Positions 54,562 through 63,106 of a DNA stretch of 64,000 nt are shown in pieces. The notes under the pieces are model-generated. The model ran no database searches. It was not told the origin of the DNA and saw only the letters and a program-made list of their open reading frames with translations. The position numbers and the translations under genes were made by a program. The stretch covers positions 62,001 through 126,000 of the forward strand of contig NZ_FOEP01000002.1 of assembly GCF_900110775.1 (NCBI RefSeq), read 5' to 3'. This DNA comes from Thalassovita taeanensis. GTDB lineage: Bacteria > Pseudomonadota > Alphaproteobacteria > Rhodobacterales > Rhodobacteraceae. Every line of letters starts with the position of its first letter. Position 1 is the first letter of the stretch.

Positions 54562-55086
54562 CTATTCCCCGTGGCTTTGGTCGACCAGATCACGGACGAC
54601 GCGGTTTTTGCCAGTCACGATCAGGTGGATCAGGTTATCGGTCAGGGCAACGGCCAGAATGGCGGCGCCGATCAGCATCAAAGATTGCGGCATCCACAGC
54701 AGGGTGCGATCCTGACCTTGGCTTATATCTTTGAACTTGTAGGAGAAATTCACGAAGCGCCAAGCGTAGTAGGTGAAATACCACGCCACCGCGCTGCCAA
54801 TGACAAAGCACCAGATATCAAGCGCGCGCCCGGCACGGGGGCCAAGAGAATTCAGCAGGATCGAGACGCGGATATGGCTGCCGTGGTTAAGCGCGCTGGC
54901 GAAGGCCAGGAACGAGGCGGCGGCCATGGCATAGCCCGCGTATTCCGGGGCGCCGGGGAACACCTCGCCAGTCCATCGGGCCAGCATTTGCAGCACGATC
55001 AGCGTCAGAATGGCAATCAGGCAAAGCGCGGCGGCAACGCCCGAGACCCGGTACAGCCCGTCAAGCAGGGCACGCAAAGCGGCCAT
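54562..55086 (-). CDS. dctQ: TRAP transporter small permease DctQ
   Basis: Four-helix small membrane subunit, 174 residues (helices about 15-37, 52-70, 90-112, 132-152). Matching stretches: RWTGEVFPGAPEYAGYAM and SHIRVSILLNSLGP. It is 68 bases after dctP and 3 before dctM on the same strand. Although the sequence is divergent, as DctQ always is, context and topology make the call firm. Confidence 0.92.
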   Translation of the reverse strand: MAALRALLDGLYRVSGVAAALCLIAILTLIVLQMLARWTGEVFPGAPEYAGYAMAAASFLAFASALNHGSHIRVSILLNSLGPRAGRALDIWCFVIGSAVAWYFTYYAWRFVNFSYKFKDISQGQDRTLLWMPQSLMLIGAAILAVALTDNLIHLIVTGKNRVVRDLVDQSHGE

Positions 55087-55154
55087 GGCGGAACCTCCTG
55101 TCGGATGAGAAAGGATGGGATGGGCGGGGGCCGGTGTGGCCCCCGCGCGCCGGA

Positions 55155-56132
55155 TTAGTCGGCTTTGAAGGCGTCAACGATCGCCTGGCCTTCGGCGCCG
55201 GCAGAGGCCAGCCAATCAGCGGTCATGGTTTCGCCGATCACCTGCAATTCAGCCTTGAGCGTGTCAGAGGCGGGGGCGACGGTCATGCCGCCATCGGCGA
55301 GGCCCTTCATGGTGAAATCGGTATATTGCTTGGAGCGCCACACGCCGGTGTATTCCGCCAGATTGGCGCAGGCAGAGATCACCGACTTGCTGGCATCGGG
55401 GGTGGCTTTCCACACGTCCGAGTTCACGAAGACGTAGTTATGCGGCAGCCAGGCGTCGACCTCGTAGAAATAGTTCAGGCTTTCCCAGACCTTACGGTCA
55501 TAGCCGGTGGCGCCGGAGGAAACCATGGATTCAGCCACGCCGGTGGCGAAGGCTTGGGAAATCTCGGCGGCTTCGATCTGCACCGGCAGCATGCCGGTCA
55601 GTTCGGCCAGACGCGCGGTGGCAGAGTTGTAGGACCGGAACTTGACGCCCTTCATGTCGGCCACGGACGTAACTTCGTTCTTGAAATACAGCCCCTGCGG
55701 CGGCCATGGCACGGCATAAAGCAGGGTCAGGTTCTGCTCGCCCAGGATTTTCTCCAGCGTGGGTTTGGCAGCGGCATAGAGCTTTTCGGAATCGTCAAAC
55801 GAGGTGGCAAGGAAGGGCACGGAATCGAAACCGAAGATCGGGTTTTCGTTCTGGTGCGCCGACAGCAGGCGTTCACCGATCTGGACCTGCCCGGTCTGCA
55901 CCGCGCGTTTGATATCATTGCCCGCAATCAGCGAGCCGGAGGGATGGGTGGTAATTTCGATCTCGCCGCCGGTGCCGGTGGTGACGCATTTGGCGAATTC
56001 GGCCCCCACGGCGGAGTGGAAGTTCGAGGCGGAATAGGCCATCGGCATATCCCATTTTTCGCCCGCAACGGCAGGCAGGGCGGTGGCGGCAGTCAGTGCG
56101 GTGGCGGCCAGAAGGCTGGTCAGTTTGGTCAT
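55155..56132 (-). CDS. dctP: TRAP transporter substrate-binding protein DctP
   Basis: Periplasmic receptor, 325 residues with signal peptide cleaved near AVA-GE (residue 23). ATG 56132 is set by GGAG 9 bases upstream and a clean signal peptide. The conserved ligand-carboxylate Arg is expected in MKGVKFRSYNS. Typical DctP elements are present (SGSLIAGNDIKRAVQTGQVQIG; FKNEVTSVADMKG). Substrate inferred from the pxp genes downstream: 5-oxoproline or a similar acid; some TRAP receptors are known to bind pyroglutamate. Confidence 0.92.
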   Translation of the reverse strand: MTKLTSLLAATALTAATALPAVAGEKWDMPMAYSASNFHSAVGAEFAKCVTTGTGGEIEITTHPSGSLIAGNDIKRAVQTGQVQIGERLLSAHQNENPIFGFDSVPFLATSFDDSEKLYAAAKPTLEKILGEQNLTLLYAVPWPPQGLYFKNEVTSVADMKGVKFRSYNSATARLAELTGMLPVQIEAAEISQAFATGVAESMVSSGATGYDRKVWESLNYFYEVDAWLPHNYVFVNSDVWKATPDASKSVISACANLAEYTGVWRSKQYTDFTMKGLADGGMTVAPASDTLKAELQVIGETMTADWLASAGAEGQAIVDAFKAD

Positions 56133-56262
56133 TGAGGAAAGCTCCCATGTTGAAAGAGTGATCGGCTGTTGCGCCTTGTTGCCCCTGAAAAATGGTTCGG
56201 CTTCGGGGAGAGCCTGAAAGATCGTACCGCGCCAAAGCGGGCGAGGTCGCGATTCTGTGATC

Positions 56263-56293
56263 AGTATAGGCGCAGGGCGCTGCGGTTCGTCAA
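56263..56293 (-). promoter_or_regulatory. Candidate dctP promoter
   Basis: On the (-) strand TTGACG (56293-56288), 19-base spacer, TATACT (56268-56263), 131 bases before the dctP ATG. The spacer is longer than the 17-base ideal. The -35 hexamer falls inside the 56289-56305 palindrome, so a protein bound there would block the promoter. Confidence 0.45.
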
Positions 56294-56305
56294 CAAAATG
56301 TTGAC
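56289..56305. promoter_or_regulatory. Palindromic operator between dctP and the MarR gene
   Basis: GTCAAC-AAAAT-GTTGAC is a perfect 6-5-6 inverted repeat in the divergent region, 30 bases before the MarR-family ATG. Length and AT-rich centre suit a winged-helix dimer such as the neighbouring MarR-type protein. Confidence 0.6.
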
Positions 56306-56334
56306 AAATTGTCAGCGTCCGGCACTCTGTGCTT

Positions 56335-56850
56335 ATGTCTGATGCAAAAATTGGCCCGATCGTTTCGTCCTCGCACCTCGCGGAAGGTTCCTTCCCCGAG
56401 ATTTCGGAATTTGAGTTCGGCCTGATCATCGCGGGCAATGCGTTTCACCGCTGGGTGGCGCGGGCGATGGCGGCGACCGGGTATCCCGAGTTGTCCTCGT
56501 TGGATGTGCTGGTGTTGCATTCAGTGTATCATCGCGGGCGGCCCAAGACGCTGGCGGATCTGTGTCTGGTGATGAATATCGAAGACACCCACACGGTGAA
56601 TTACGCGATCAAGAAGCTGATCAAATCCGGGCTGGTCAAGGACGGGCGGCGCGGCAAGGAAAAGACGGTCGAGGCGACCGAGGCCGGAGTTGCCGCCTGT
56701 CTGCGCTACCGCGAGATCCGCGAGAGCCTGCTGTTGGAGGCGGTGCATGAACTGGGGTTCGAGCCAGAGCAGATCAGCAAGCTGTCCACCCTGCTGCGAC
56801 TGATGTCTGGGCAGTATGATCAGGCCGCACGGTCCGCCACGGCGCTGTGA
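56335..56850 (+). CDS. MarR-family (winged-helix) transcriptional regulator
   Basis: Probable repressor of the divergent dctPQM-pxp operon. The 171-residue protein has the winged helix at about 50-115 (SLDVLVLHSVYHRGRPKTLADLCL, VNYAIKKLIKSGLVKDGRRGKEKTV) and a C-terminal dimer helix. ATG 56335 is used; GTG 56329 is possible. The palindrome at 56289-56305 lies just upstream. Effector is unknown, perhaps 5-oxoproline or another substrate of the operon. Confidence 0.87.
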   Translation: MSDAKIGPIVSSSHLAEGSFPEISEFEFGLIIAGNAFHRWVARAMAATGYPELSSLDVLVLHSVYHRGRPKTLADLCLVMNIEDTHTVNYAIKKLIKSGLVKDGRRGKEKTVEATEAGVAACLRYREIRESLLLEAVHELGFEPEQISKLSTLLRLMSGQYDQAARSATAL

Positions 56851-58107
56851 TCAGCGCGCGGCGAAGCGGGCAGGATCATAGGGCGCCATATCAACGTTGG
56901 GCACGCGGCCACTGATCATCTGCGCCAGCAAACGGCCGGTTTTCGGCCCGCCGGTCAGCCCGACGTGGTGGTGACCGAAGCCCATATAGGCGCCTTCCAG
57001 CCCCGGCACGGCGCCGATCAGCGGGATTGAATCGCTGGTCGCGGGGCGGTGACCCATCCATTCGGTGGCGTGATCCCATGTCAGCCCCGGCATTGCAGTG
57101 CGGATATTGCGCATCAGCAGTTCGAACGGCGGGCGCGAGGGCGCGGCCTTGAGCCCGCCGAATTCGACGACTCCGGCCAGCCGCAGCCGCCCCTCCATGG
57201 GGGTCACCACGAATTTGCCAGAGGTGATCATCATCGGCCCGCGCGGCATGACCGACGGGTTCCACAGCTCGATATGATAGCCGCGTTCGCTTTCGAGCGG
57301 CACGTTGAGGCCGAGTTTGGCCGCCAGTGGCCCGGACCACACGCCGGTGGTGATCACGGCAGCATCGCAGGCAATGGTTTCGCCGCCCGCGCGCACCCCG
57401 GTCACACGGCCATTGTCGCGCACGAGGTCGCTGACCTCGGCCTGGATCAGCTGCCCGCCGTTGGCGACCACATGAGCGGCCAGATCTTTGACATATTGGC
57501 CCGGATCGCTGATGCGGCCATGGTTTTTCAGCCGCGCGGCAAACGACAGGGCGGGGTCAAAGGCCGGGTCATAGGCTGCCACTTCGGGGCCGTCGAGTTC
57601 GTCCCAGGTGAAGCCGTTGGCGCGGCGGATGGACCAGCCGAAGCTGTCTTTTTCAAATGCGGCACGAGAGGGATAGAGGAAGGTGTAGTCCGAGGGCACC
57701 AGCCATTTTTCTGCGCCGGTGCCCGCGGCCAGCGCCTGATGATCGGCCAGACTGTCGCCGACGATCGGCGTCAGGGCGGCGGCGATCCGGCGGGTATCGG
57801 CGGCATTGGCGTGGCGCAGATATTTCACCAGCCACGGCAGCAGCCGCGGCAGGTAGCGCCATTTCAGGAACAGCGGCTGGTTCTGGTCCAGCAGCATCCC
57901 CGGCGCTTTGCCCAGCAGGCCGGGAGACGTGACCGGCACGATCGCGCAAGAGGCCAGCACGCCACCATTGCCATAGGACGTGCCCTCGGCCGGGCCAGCC
58001 TTGTCGATCAGGATCACCCGGTGCCCGTCGCGTTGCAACCACAGCGCAGTGGCCACACCGTTGATACCGGCGCCGATGATGGCAATGGTCTTGGCTGTCT
58101 CGTGCAT
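56851..58107 (-). CDS. DadA-like FAD-dependent amino-acid oxidoreductase
   Basis: Flavoprotein of the DAO superfamily, closest in layout to D-amino-acid dehydrogenase small subunit. ATG 58107 places the dinucleotide fold at the start (IAIIGAGINGVATALWL). Other matching parts: GTSYGNGGVLASCAIVPVTSPG near residue 45, and the C-terminal HHHVGLTGGPKTGRLLAQ. 418 residues. AGAGG lies 8-12 bases upstream. Its stop abuts the convergent MarR gene (adjacent bases). Likely deaminates D-amino acids or oxidises sarcosine/proline-like substrates; which one is not shown. Confidence 0.85.
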   Translation of the reverse strand: MHETAKTIAIIGAGINGVATALWLQRDGHRVILIDKAGPAEGTSYGNGGVLASCAIVPVTSPGLLGKAPGMLLDQNQPLFLKWRYLPRLLPWLVKYLRHANAADTRRIAAALTPIVGDSLADHQALAAGTGAEKWLVPSDYTFLYPSRAAFEKDSFGWSIRRANGFTWDELDGPEVAAYDPAFDPALSFAARLKNHGRISDPGQYVKDLAAHVVANGGQLIQAEVSDLVRDNGRVTGVRAGGETIACDAAVITTGVWSGPLAAKLGLNVPLESERGYHIELWNPSVMPRGPMMITSGKFVVTPMEGRLRLAGVVEFGGLKAAPSRPPFELLMRNIRTAMPGLTWDHATEWMGHRPATSDSIPLIGAVPGLEGAYMGFGHHHVGLTGGPKTGRLLAQMISGRVPNVDMAPYDPARFAAR

Positions 58108-58428
58108 GGGGGGCCTCTGGCAAATCATCTGTGACCGGCGCAGCTTAGCCGGAATTGCGGCGGGGGGAAGCCCCGACGGAGGGCACGCGGTGACGCATGC
58201 GATCCTGAGCGTCGCCGCAGGGTCGGAACGGGGCGCGGCGATGAAATGATCATCGGATTGCGCGGAGATGCCGCGGCCGAAGCGGTGCATCGGCATATTG
58301 GCCGCAGGCAATCGTCGCCGCCATGGGGGCCGATCCGTCGACACGGGTCGCATTTCGACTTTTCGGTCCATGTCAGTGCCCCGCGCCGAAGGGTCCGGCG
58401 CGGGGCGTTGGGCAGGCGCAGGCCTGTC
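58108..58428. other. Intergenic region between protease operon and dadA-like gene
   Basis: 321 bases, both flanking genes on the (-) strand. It holds the hairpin at 58378-58406 beyond the protease stop and should hold the promoter of the dadA-like gene; I see no convincing -35/-10 pair and no gene. Confidence 0.5.
58378..58406 (-). terminator. Hairpin after the serine protease gene
   Basis: Perfect 11-bp GC stem GCCCCGCGCCG / CGGCGCGGGGC with a 7-base loop, 23 bases past the protease stop. No T-run follows on the (-) strand, so it may be a weak or Rho-assisted terminator or a 3' stabilising structure for the hydrolase operon. Confidence 0.55.
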
Positions 58429-59490
58429 TTAGTTCGCGCTGATCGTCTGGTTCAGCCAAGGCAGGAAGTTGGACACTTTGGTATAGGCCGAGAAGATCGC
58501 GTTTTCGGCGCAGGTCTTGTTCGGTCCCGCCGACAGGCCCCAGCTGACGACGCCCGCCTGCACATAGCTGCCGTCATCGAGCGGCACCACCAGCGGCCCG
58601 CCGCTGTCGCCCTGGCACGAGGTCTTGCCACCCTCGAACGAGCCCGAGCACAGCATGTTTTCCGTCAGCGGCAGCGGCGCGCGCTTGACCAGCTCAACCC
58701 AGGCGTCCTGTGCATCCTGACGGCTGAGGCCGAAGGTCGAGGCGGCGGCACCAAAGCTCTGGGCGGCGGATTTGGCCCGCGCCTCCATGATGGCACCGTT
58801 GCACATCTCGCGCGACATCATCTGGATCTCGGCCTGATACATGTCAGAGGGGTGTTCGCCGCCATTCACCAGCCCCCAGCCGGTGACCACCGTGGGCACA
58901 CCCGCCTGATCCAGCACATTGCCGAAATCCGCATCCGGCACCTTGATCGGGCGGACCGGGACATTCGGACGGCGCGCGAGTTTCAGCAGCGCCACATCGC
59001 CATCCCAACCCTGCGGGTTATAGCCGGGATTGCGGAACACGCCCGCAACGGGGATGTTGTCGCCCTTGCCCGGCGCGATGGTATTGGTGCCCACAAGCAC
59101 GGTCAGCTGGCGCGGATCGAGGTCGAAATAGCTGCCATCCTTGTCCTGCATATGCACGCAATGCGCCGCCGTCAGCACCCAGGTGTCCAGGATCAGCGAG
59201 CCGCCGCAGAAATGCGCGTCTGGCGTCACCGGCTGGCCTGCGATCATCAGCCCGACCTGCCACGGCCAAGCCCCCGGCGCCGCCAGTTCGCCGCCGATCA
59301 CGCGCGAGCCGCTGCCGTCCTTGGTCATTTCCTGCGTGCGCTCGGCCTTTTTGTGGCTTTCGGCAAAGGCGAAGGGCGAGGATTGCGTCGGGTCGGCGGG
59401 CGGCGCGGAAAACTCCTGCGCCGTGGCGGTGCTGGCCAGAAGCGCCGTGCCCAAGGCCAGTCCTTTGATACTGAGAAACGTCATATTCAT
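58429..59490 (-). CDS. Secreted chymotrypsin-fold serine protease (zymogen)
   Basis: S1-family protease of 353 residues. Signal peptide about 1-24 (ends TATA), then a propeptide to Arg63; activation would free VIGGE at residue 64. The triad is intact: His110 (TAAHC), Asp165 (DGDVALL) and Ser296 (GDSGGP). Three Cys pairs of the fold are in place (95/111, 230/281, 292/327). The residue six before Ser296, which is Asp in trypsins, is Thr290, so Arg/Lys specificity is unlikely. A helical insert (about 231-275) is not typical. Last gene of the hydrolase operon, 44 bases after the caspase-fold gene. Confidence 0.93.
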   Translation of the reverse strand: MNMTFLSIKGLALGTALLASTATAQEFSAPPADPTQSSPFAFAESHKKAERTQEMTKDGSGSRVIGGELAAPGAWPWQVGLMIAGQPVTPDAHFCGGSLILDTWVLTAAHCVHMQDKDGSYFDLDPRQLTVLVGTNTIAPGKGDNIPVAGVFRNPGYNPQGWDGDVALLKLARRPNVPVRPIKVPDADFGNVLDQAGVPTVVTGWGLVNGGEHPSDMYQAEIQMMSREMCNGAIMEARAKSAAQSFGAAASTFGLSRQDAQDAWVELVKRAPLPLTENMLCSGSFEGGKTSCQGDSGGPLVVPLDDGSYVQAGVVSWGLSAGPNKTCAENAIFSAYTKVSNFLPWLNQTISAN

Positions 59491-59534
59491 GTCCTTTCGG
59501 TGTATGATTGTTTAAATACTTGTTGGCATCTGCC

Positions 59535-61634
59535 TTATGTCCCGCCGTGCAGGCTGATCCTGTGGCGGGTGATTTCAAGCGCGGGAATCGCGCCGGAAAA
59601 GCTGAAATTTCTGCTGGATTCGTCGGGTGTCAGCGCCGCGCCCAACCATCCGCTGAGGGCATCGCCCGAGGTCAGGTCACGGGCGGTTTCGGGGTCGGCC
59701 AGCGCCGTCAGAACCGTGCGCGGCGCGCCATCGCGGGCGGGCACCGACAGCACGATGATCTCTTCTGCGCCGCGGCGCTGCGACGGGTTCTGGATCAGCA
59801 TCCCCACCTCCTGCGCCTCGCCAAAGGCGATGCGGTTCGACAGGCCCGGCGCGGGCCAGATCGGGGTGATGTGAAACGCGCGGTCCACATACAGGACAGT
59901 CACGTCGCGCGCCGTGCTGGAGCCATTCGACAGCGTCAGCCAGATCTGATCGCAATGGCCTGCGGTGATCGGCGCGGTGATGGGGGTGGGGTCGGTCTGC
60001 GGATCGGCGCATGCGTCGCCTTCAGAGGTGCCGCGCAGCCACGCCAGATCCTGCTTCAGCCCGGCGCCCGGCATGGCGAAGGCCAGGCCACCGCCGCCCT
60101 CGGCCAAGGCAAGCGCCGCGCGCAGCCGCGTTACCCGCGCCGCGCGGTCCAGAAAGGCCGCCAGATCCTCGCCCTGAACCAGCCGCGGGCTGGTGCCCGG
60201 CCCGTCTGCATCCAGCACCCCATCGCGTGCGGTCAATGCCAGCGTGCCGTCGACCAGATAGGGCAGCATGTCATAGTCGGGCGCGTTCAGCGTGACGCCC
60301 TCGGGGGCGTCCATCGCGGCCAGCCCGGTCAGGATCGCGGCATAGTCGTGCCCATCCGCCGCATCGGCCCGCACCGGCACCGCCAGCCGCACGGGCGCGG
60401 GCAGGCCGGGGCGCAGCAGCGCGGCATAGCCTTTGGGCGGCAGCATGTCGGCGCTTTGCATCGCGGCGCTGTCCGGGGTCAAGTGGTGCAGCGTGGCGCG
60501 GGCCACGGGGGCCTCGGCCAGCAGGCTGTCAAACACCGCCACCTCAGCGCCTTCGTTCAGCCCGGCCAGCAGCCCCGCCGCCAAGGTGCCCGCCGCGAAG
60601 CCATAGCGCCGTGCGGGCCGCGCCTGACCAAAGACCGCCGCCTGCATCAGCGTGCCTTCGCCATCGGGGGTCTGTGCCGCCGGGCCGCTGCGCGCCATCC
60701 TATCACTGGCGGCCTGAAGCGCCTGCGCCCAGCTGAGGCTGGATTCCTGCGCCAGAACGCCCATCAGCGCGCGGGTGAAATCGCCGTACCAGTTGGCCGG
60801 ATCGCTCGCATCGCCCAGCGGATATTCGAACGAGCGCTGGTCGGATTGCGAGGAGTAGAGGAACACGAAATCACCGTGCAGAGGCTCGGCCAGATGGGTC
60901 GCTGCGCCCTCGGCCGGGGTGATGCCCGGAGTGCCCGGCGTGTCGGGCAGGCCCAGTTGTGCCGGGCTGACATAGCGCGCGACGCCCCGCCCAAGGGCGC
61001 GGAACCCGGTGGCGGAATGGCAGGCATCCAGCACCGCCACCACCTGCGCGCCGCGATCCAGAATCGCCTGCATCAGCGGGGCAAGTTCATCATCGACAAT
61101 GGCGTTTTCGACCCTGCCAATCGCGCCTTTCCAGCCCGAGGCATCGGTCGGCAGCAGAATTTCGTCATACCCGCCCGCCTCGTCGCCATTGAGATCAGGC
61201 GCCTGCGCGCCGTGGCCGGAATAGTAGAAGAATACCGTGTCGCCCGGCCCGGCCAGCTGCGCCATCCGGCCCAGTTCGGACAGGATCGCGGCGCGGGTGG
61301 GGGCCGCGTGCACTGTCACGCCTTGGGGCGCGCGTGCATCGGGGGCGGCCAGCAGGCGGATGTGATCAGCGGCCACGCCGCGCGCCAGCAGCGTTTCGGC
61401 CACCAGCCCGACATCATTGGCCGGGCCGCGCAGATCGGCCTCGAGCACCTGATAATCGGACACGCCCACCAGCACAGCATGGGTCGCCGCGCGCGCGGCG
61501 CCGGTCAGCGAAAGGCCCAATATCAGCCCGCTGAGGCAAAGGGAAAAAGGAAAAACTGTGTGCGACATGAGAAAATGATTAACCGTGAAAGTCGTTCGAT
61601 CAAGCGCCGCGTGGCGCGTGACCCAATTTGTCAT
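59535..61634 (-). CDS. Caspase-fold (peptidase C14) exported protein
   Basis: Bacterial caspase-like (orthocaspase) protein of 699 residues. The p20-like domain (about 50-215) has the His in FFYYSGHGAQ (His141) and the Cys in VLDACHSATG (Cys205), so the dyad is complete. The C-terminal region (about 350-699) has no fold I recognise. ATG 61634 overlaps the patatin gene stop (TGATG). ATG 61568 gives 677 residues opening directly with a signal peptide (MSHTVFPFSLCL...AARA), which is biologically attractive; neither has a good ribosome site. Export places it outside the cytosol, unlike defence caspases. Confidence 0.88.
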   Translation of the reverse strand: MTNWVTRHAALDRTTFTVNHFLMSHTVFPFSLCLSGLILGLSLTGAARAATHAVLVGVSDYQVLEADLRGPANDVGLVAETLLARGVAADHIRLLAAPDARAPQGVTVHAAPTRAAILSELGRMAQLAGPGDTVFFYYSGHGAQAPDLNGDEAGGYDEILLPTDASGWKGAIGRVENAIVDDELAPLMQAILDRGAQVVAVLDACHSATGFRALGRGVARYVSPAQLGLPDTPGTPGITPAEGAATHLAEPLHGDFVFLYSSQSDQRSFEYPLGDASDPANWYGDFTRALMGVLAQESSLSWAQALQAASDRMARSGPAAQTPDGEGTLMQAAVFGQARPARRYGFAAGTLAAGLLAGLNEGAEVAVFDSLLAEAPVARATLHHLTPDSAAMQSADMLPPKGYAALLRPGLPAPVRLAVPVRADAADGHDYAAILTGLAAMDAPEGVTLNAPDYDMLPYLVDGTLALTARDGVLDADGPGTSPRLVQGEDLAAFLDRAARVTRLRAALALAEGGGGLAFAMPGAGLKQDLAWLRGTSEGDACADPQTDPTPITAPITAGHCDQIWLTLSNGSSTARDVTVLYVDRAFHITPIWPAPGLSNRIAFGEAQEVGMLIQNPSQRRGAEEIIVLSVPARDGAPRTVLTALADPETARDLTSGDALSGWLGAALTPDESSRNFSFSGAIPALEITRHRISLHGGT

Positions 61635-63085
61635 CAGTTCTTGAGCGGGGTAATCCGTCTGGGTGGTTTGCCGTTTGCCGGGGTCACCCCAGCAAAAATG
61701 TTGCCCTGAACCGAGCGCAGAAAACCGTTCAGTTCGGGGTTTTGCCGGGTCGAAATGCGCCCCGCTTCGATCGTCAGATCCACCTCTTGGGTTTTCAGCC
61801 GCAGCCGGGTGGGAATTTCATCGAGCCGGGTTTTCATCTCGGGCTCCAGCCCGTCGAACGACACCTGCCCGACGAAGAATTTCACATCCCGGCAGTTCCA
61901 GCCGCGCAAGCTGCCACGCAGTTTGCGCACCTGCCCGGCGGGCAACCCACAGCGGTATTCGACCAGATCGCGCTGCCAATTGTCCAGTTCCAGCCGCATC
62001 GCATCATATCCGGTGCGCGAGGCCGATCCCATCGAACTGCGGGCGATGGACATCGCCAGTTGCGGCCCGCCCGGACCGCGCAGTTTATCGGACCATTTAT
62101 AATGTTTCTCGACCCCGGCATCGGCCACCAGAAACAACAGGCGTTTCATCCGCACGGCCTGTTGCGCGCTCATCGGGGCATAGGCGGTGCGCGCCCGCGC
62201 GCGTTCAATCACCAGACCAGTGGTGCCAAAGTTATCGGTGATCCCGCCATCCAACAGTTTGACGTATTTCACCTTTTCCGGGTCGGTATAGCTTTCCAGC
62301 GCCGCCGCATGCGCCCGCATGGCCGAGTTTGCCTCGGGGTTGTGGCGCGCAGAGATCAGCCAATCGGGTTCGGTATAATTGCAGGTGCCGTGATGCGATT
62401 TCAGCACGATGGGGGAAAACACCAGCGGAAAGGCCGCCGAGGCCGCCACCGCATCCGAAATCGGGTAATCCGACAGGTCCGAGCACAGCGCATCGAAGGT
62501 TTCAGGGGTGAACAGGAATGTTGTCTGATTGGCCAGGTCGGTGGCGTTGATCCAGGTGATGACGTTCGAGCGTTTGCGCAGGTCACCAAAGGTGGCGCCG
62601 TCAAACAGGGTTTCATCAAGGAACCGGCCAAAGGTCTTGCGCCCGTTGGCCCCGCCCGACAGGCCACGGGCGATGACAAGCGGGTTGACCGGCGAGTTCG
62701 CCATGTATTTCTCGGCGTTTTGCGTCAGATAGATCTCGCGGTAGCGATCCAGACTTTGAGGGCCGTGCAGCGCGAAATTGGCCGCAGTCACCGACCCGCC
62801 CGACACCCCCGTGACCAGCCGCACATCGGACAGGATGCCATCGGGATCCGCTGCCGTGGCGGTGGCGGCGCGCAACTCCTCTAGCATGCCGTGGGCAAAG
62901 GCCGACGCGCGCATACCACCGCCCGAAAAGGCCAGCCCGACCCAGATTTCGCCATCGCGGGCGGCGGCCTCTGCCGAGATCAGAGACAGGTTTTCACCCT
63001 GCCCCAGCGGGTGATTCAGCGGTGTATTCAACGCGGCGCAGCCGGTCAGCACCAGCAGCGCCGCTGCAAGCAGCGATCTTTTCAT
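61634..63085 (-). CDS. Patatin-like phospholipase lipoprotein
   Basis: Predicted envelope lipoprotein (lipobox LTGC, Cys16) with a patatin hydrolase domain; 483 residues. Oxyanion-hole motif FSGGGMRAS (53-61), nucleophile Ser95 in GVSGGS, and the dyad Asp279 in LLDGGITDN are all present, so it should be active on phospholipids or other acyl esters. A 90-residue C-terminal extension past the core is unassigned. It begins 21 bases after the kinase stop and its own stop overlaps the caspase-fold gene. Confidence 0.92.
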   Translation of the reverse strand: MKRSLLAAALLVLTGCAALNTPLNHPLGQGENLSLISAEAAARDGEIWVGLAFSGGGMRASAFAHGMLEELRAATATAADPDGILSDVRLVTGVSGGSVTAANFALHGPQSLDRYREIYLTQNAEKYMANSPVNPLVIARGLSGGANGRKTFGRFLDETLFDGATFGDLRKRSNVITWINATDLANQTTFLFTPETFDALCSDLSDYPISDAVAASAAFPLVFSPIVLKSHHGTCNYTEPDWLISARHNPEANSAMRAHAAALESYTDPEKVKYVKLLDGGITDNFGTTGLVIERARARTAYAPMSAQQAVRMKRLLFLVADAGVEKHYKWSDKLRGPGGPQLAMSIARSSMGSASRTGYDAMRLELDNWQRDLVEYRCGLPAGQVRKLRGSLRGWNCRDVKFFVGQVSFDGLEPEMKTRLDEIPTRLRLKTQEVDLTIEAGRISTRQNPELNGFLRSVQGNIFAGVTPANGKPPRRITPLKN

Positions 63086-63106
63086 CAGCCCCCCAAGACG
63101 GTTTTC

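Noticed and set aside
59508-61709. Long (+) open frame opposite the caspase-fold gene
   Set aside because: Antisense shadow of a gene with intact catalytic motifs; the translation is low-complexity Arg/Gln/His-rich.
58429-63085. Hydrolase cluster as a CBASS- or CHAT-like cytosolic antiphage system
   Set aside because: No nucleotide cyclase, nuclease, TPR-CHAT or gasdermin-like gene is present, and lipobox and signal peptides place the products outside the cytosol. Kept instead as an envelope hydrolase operon.
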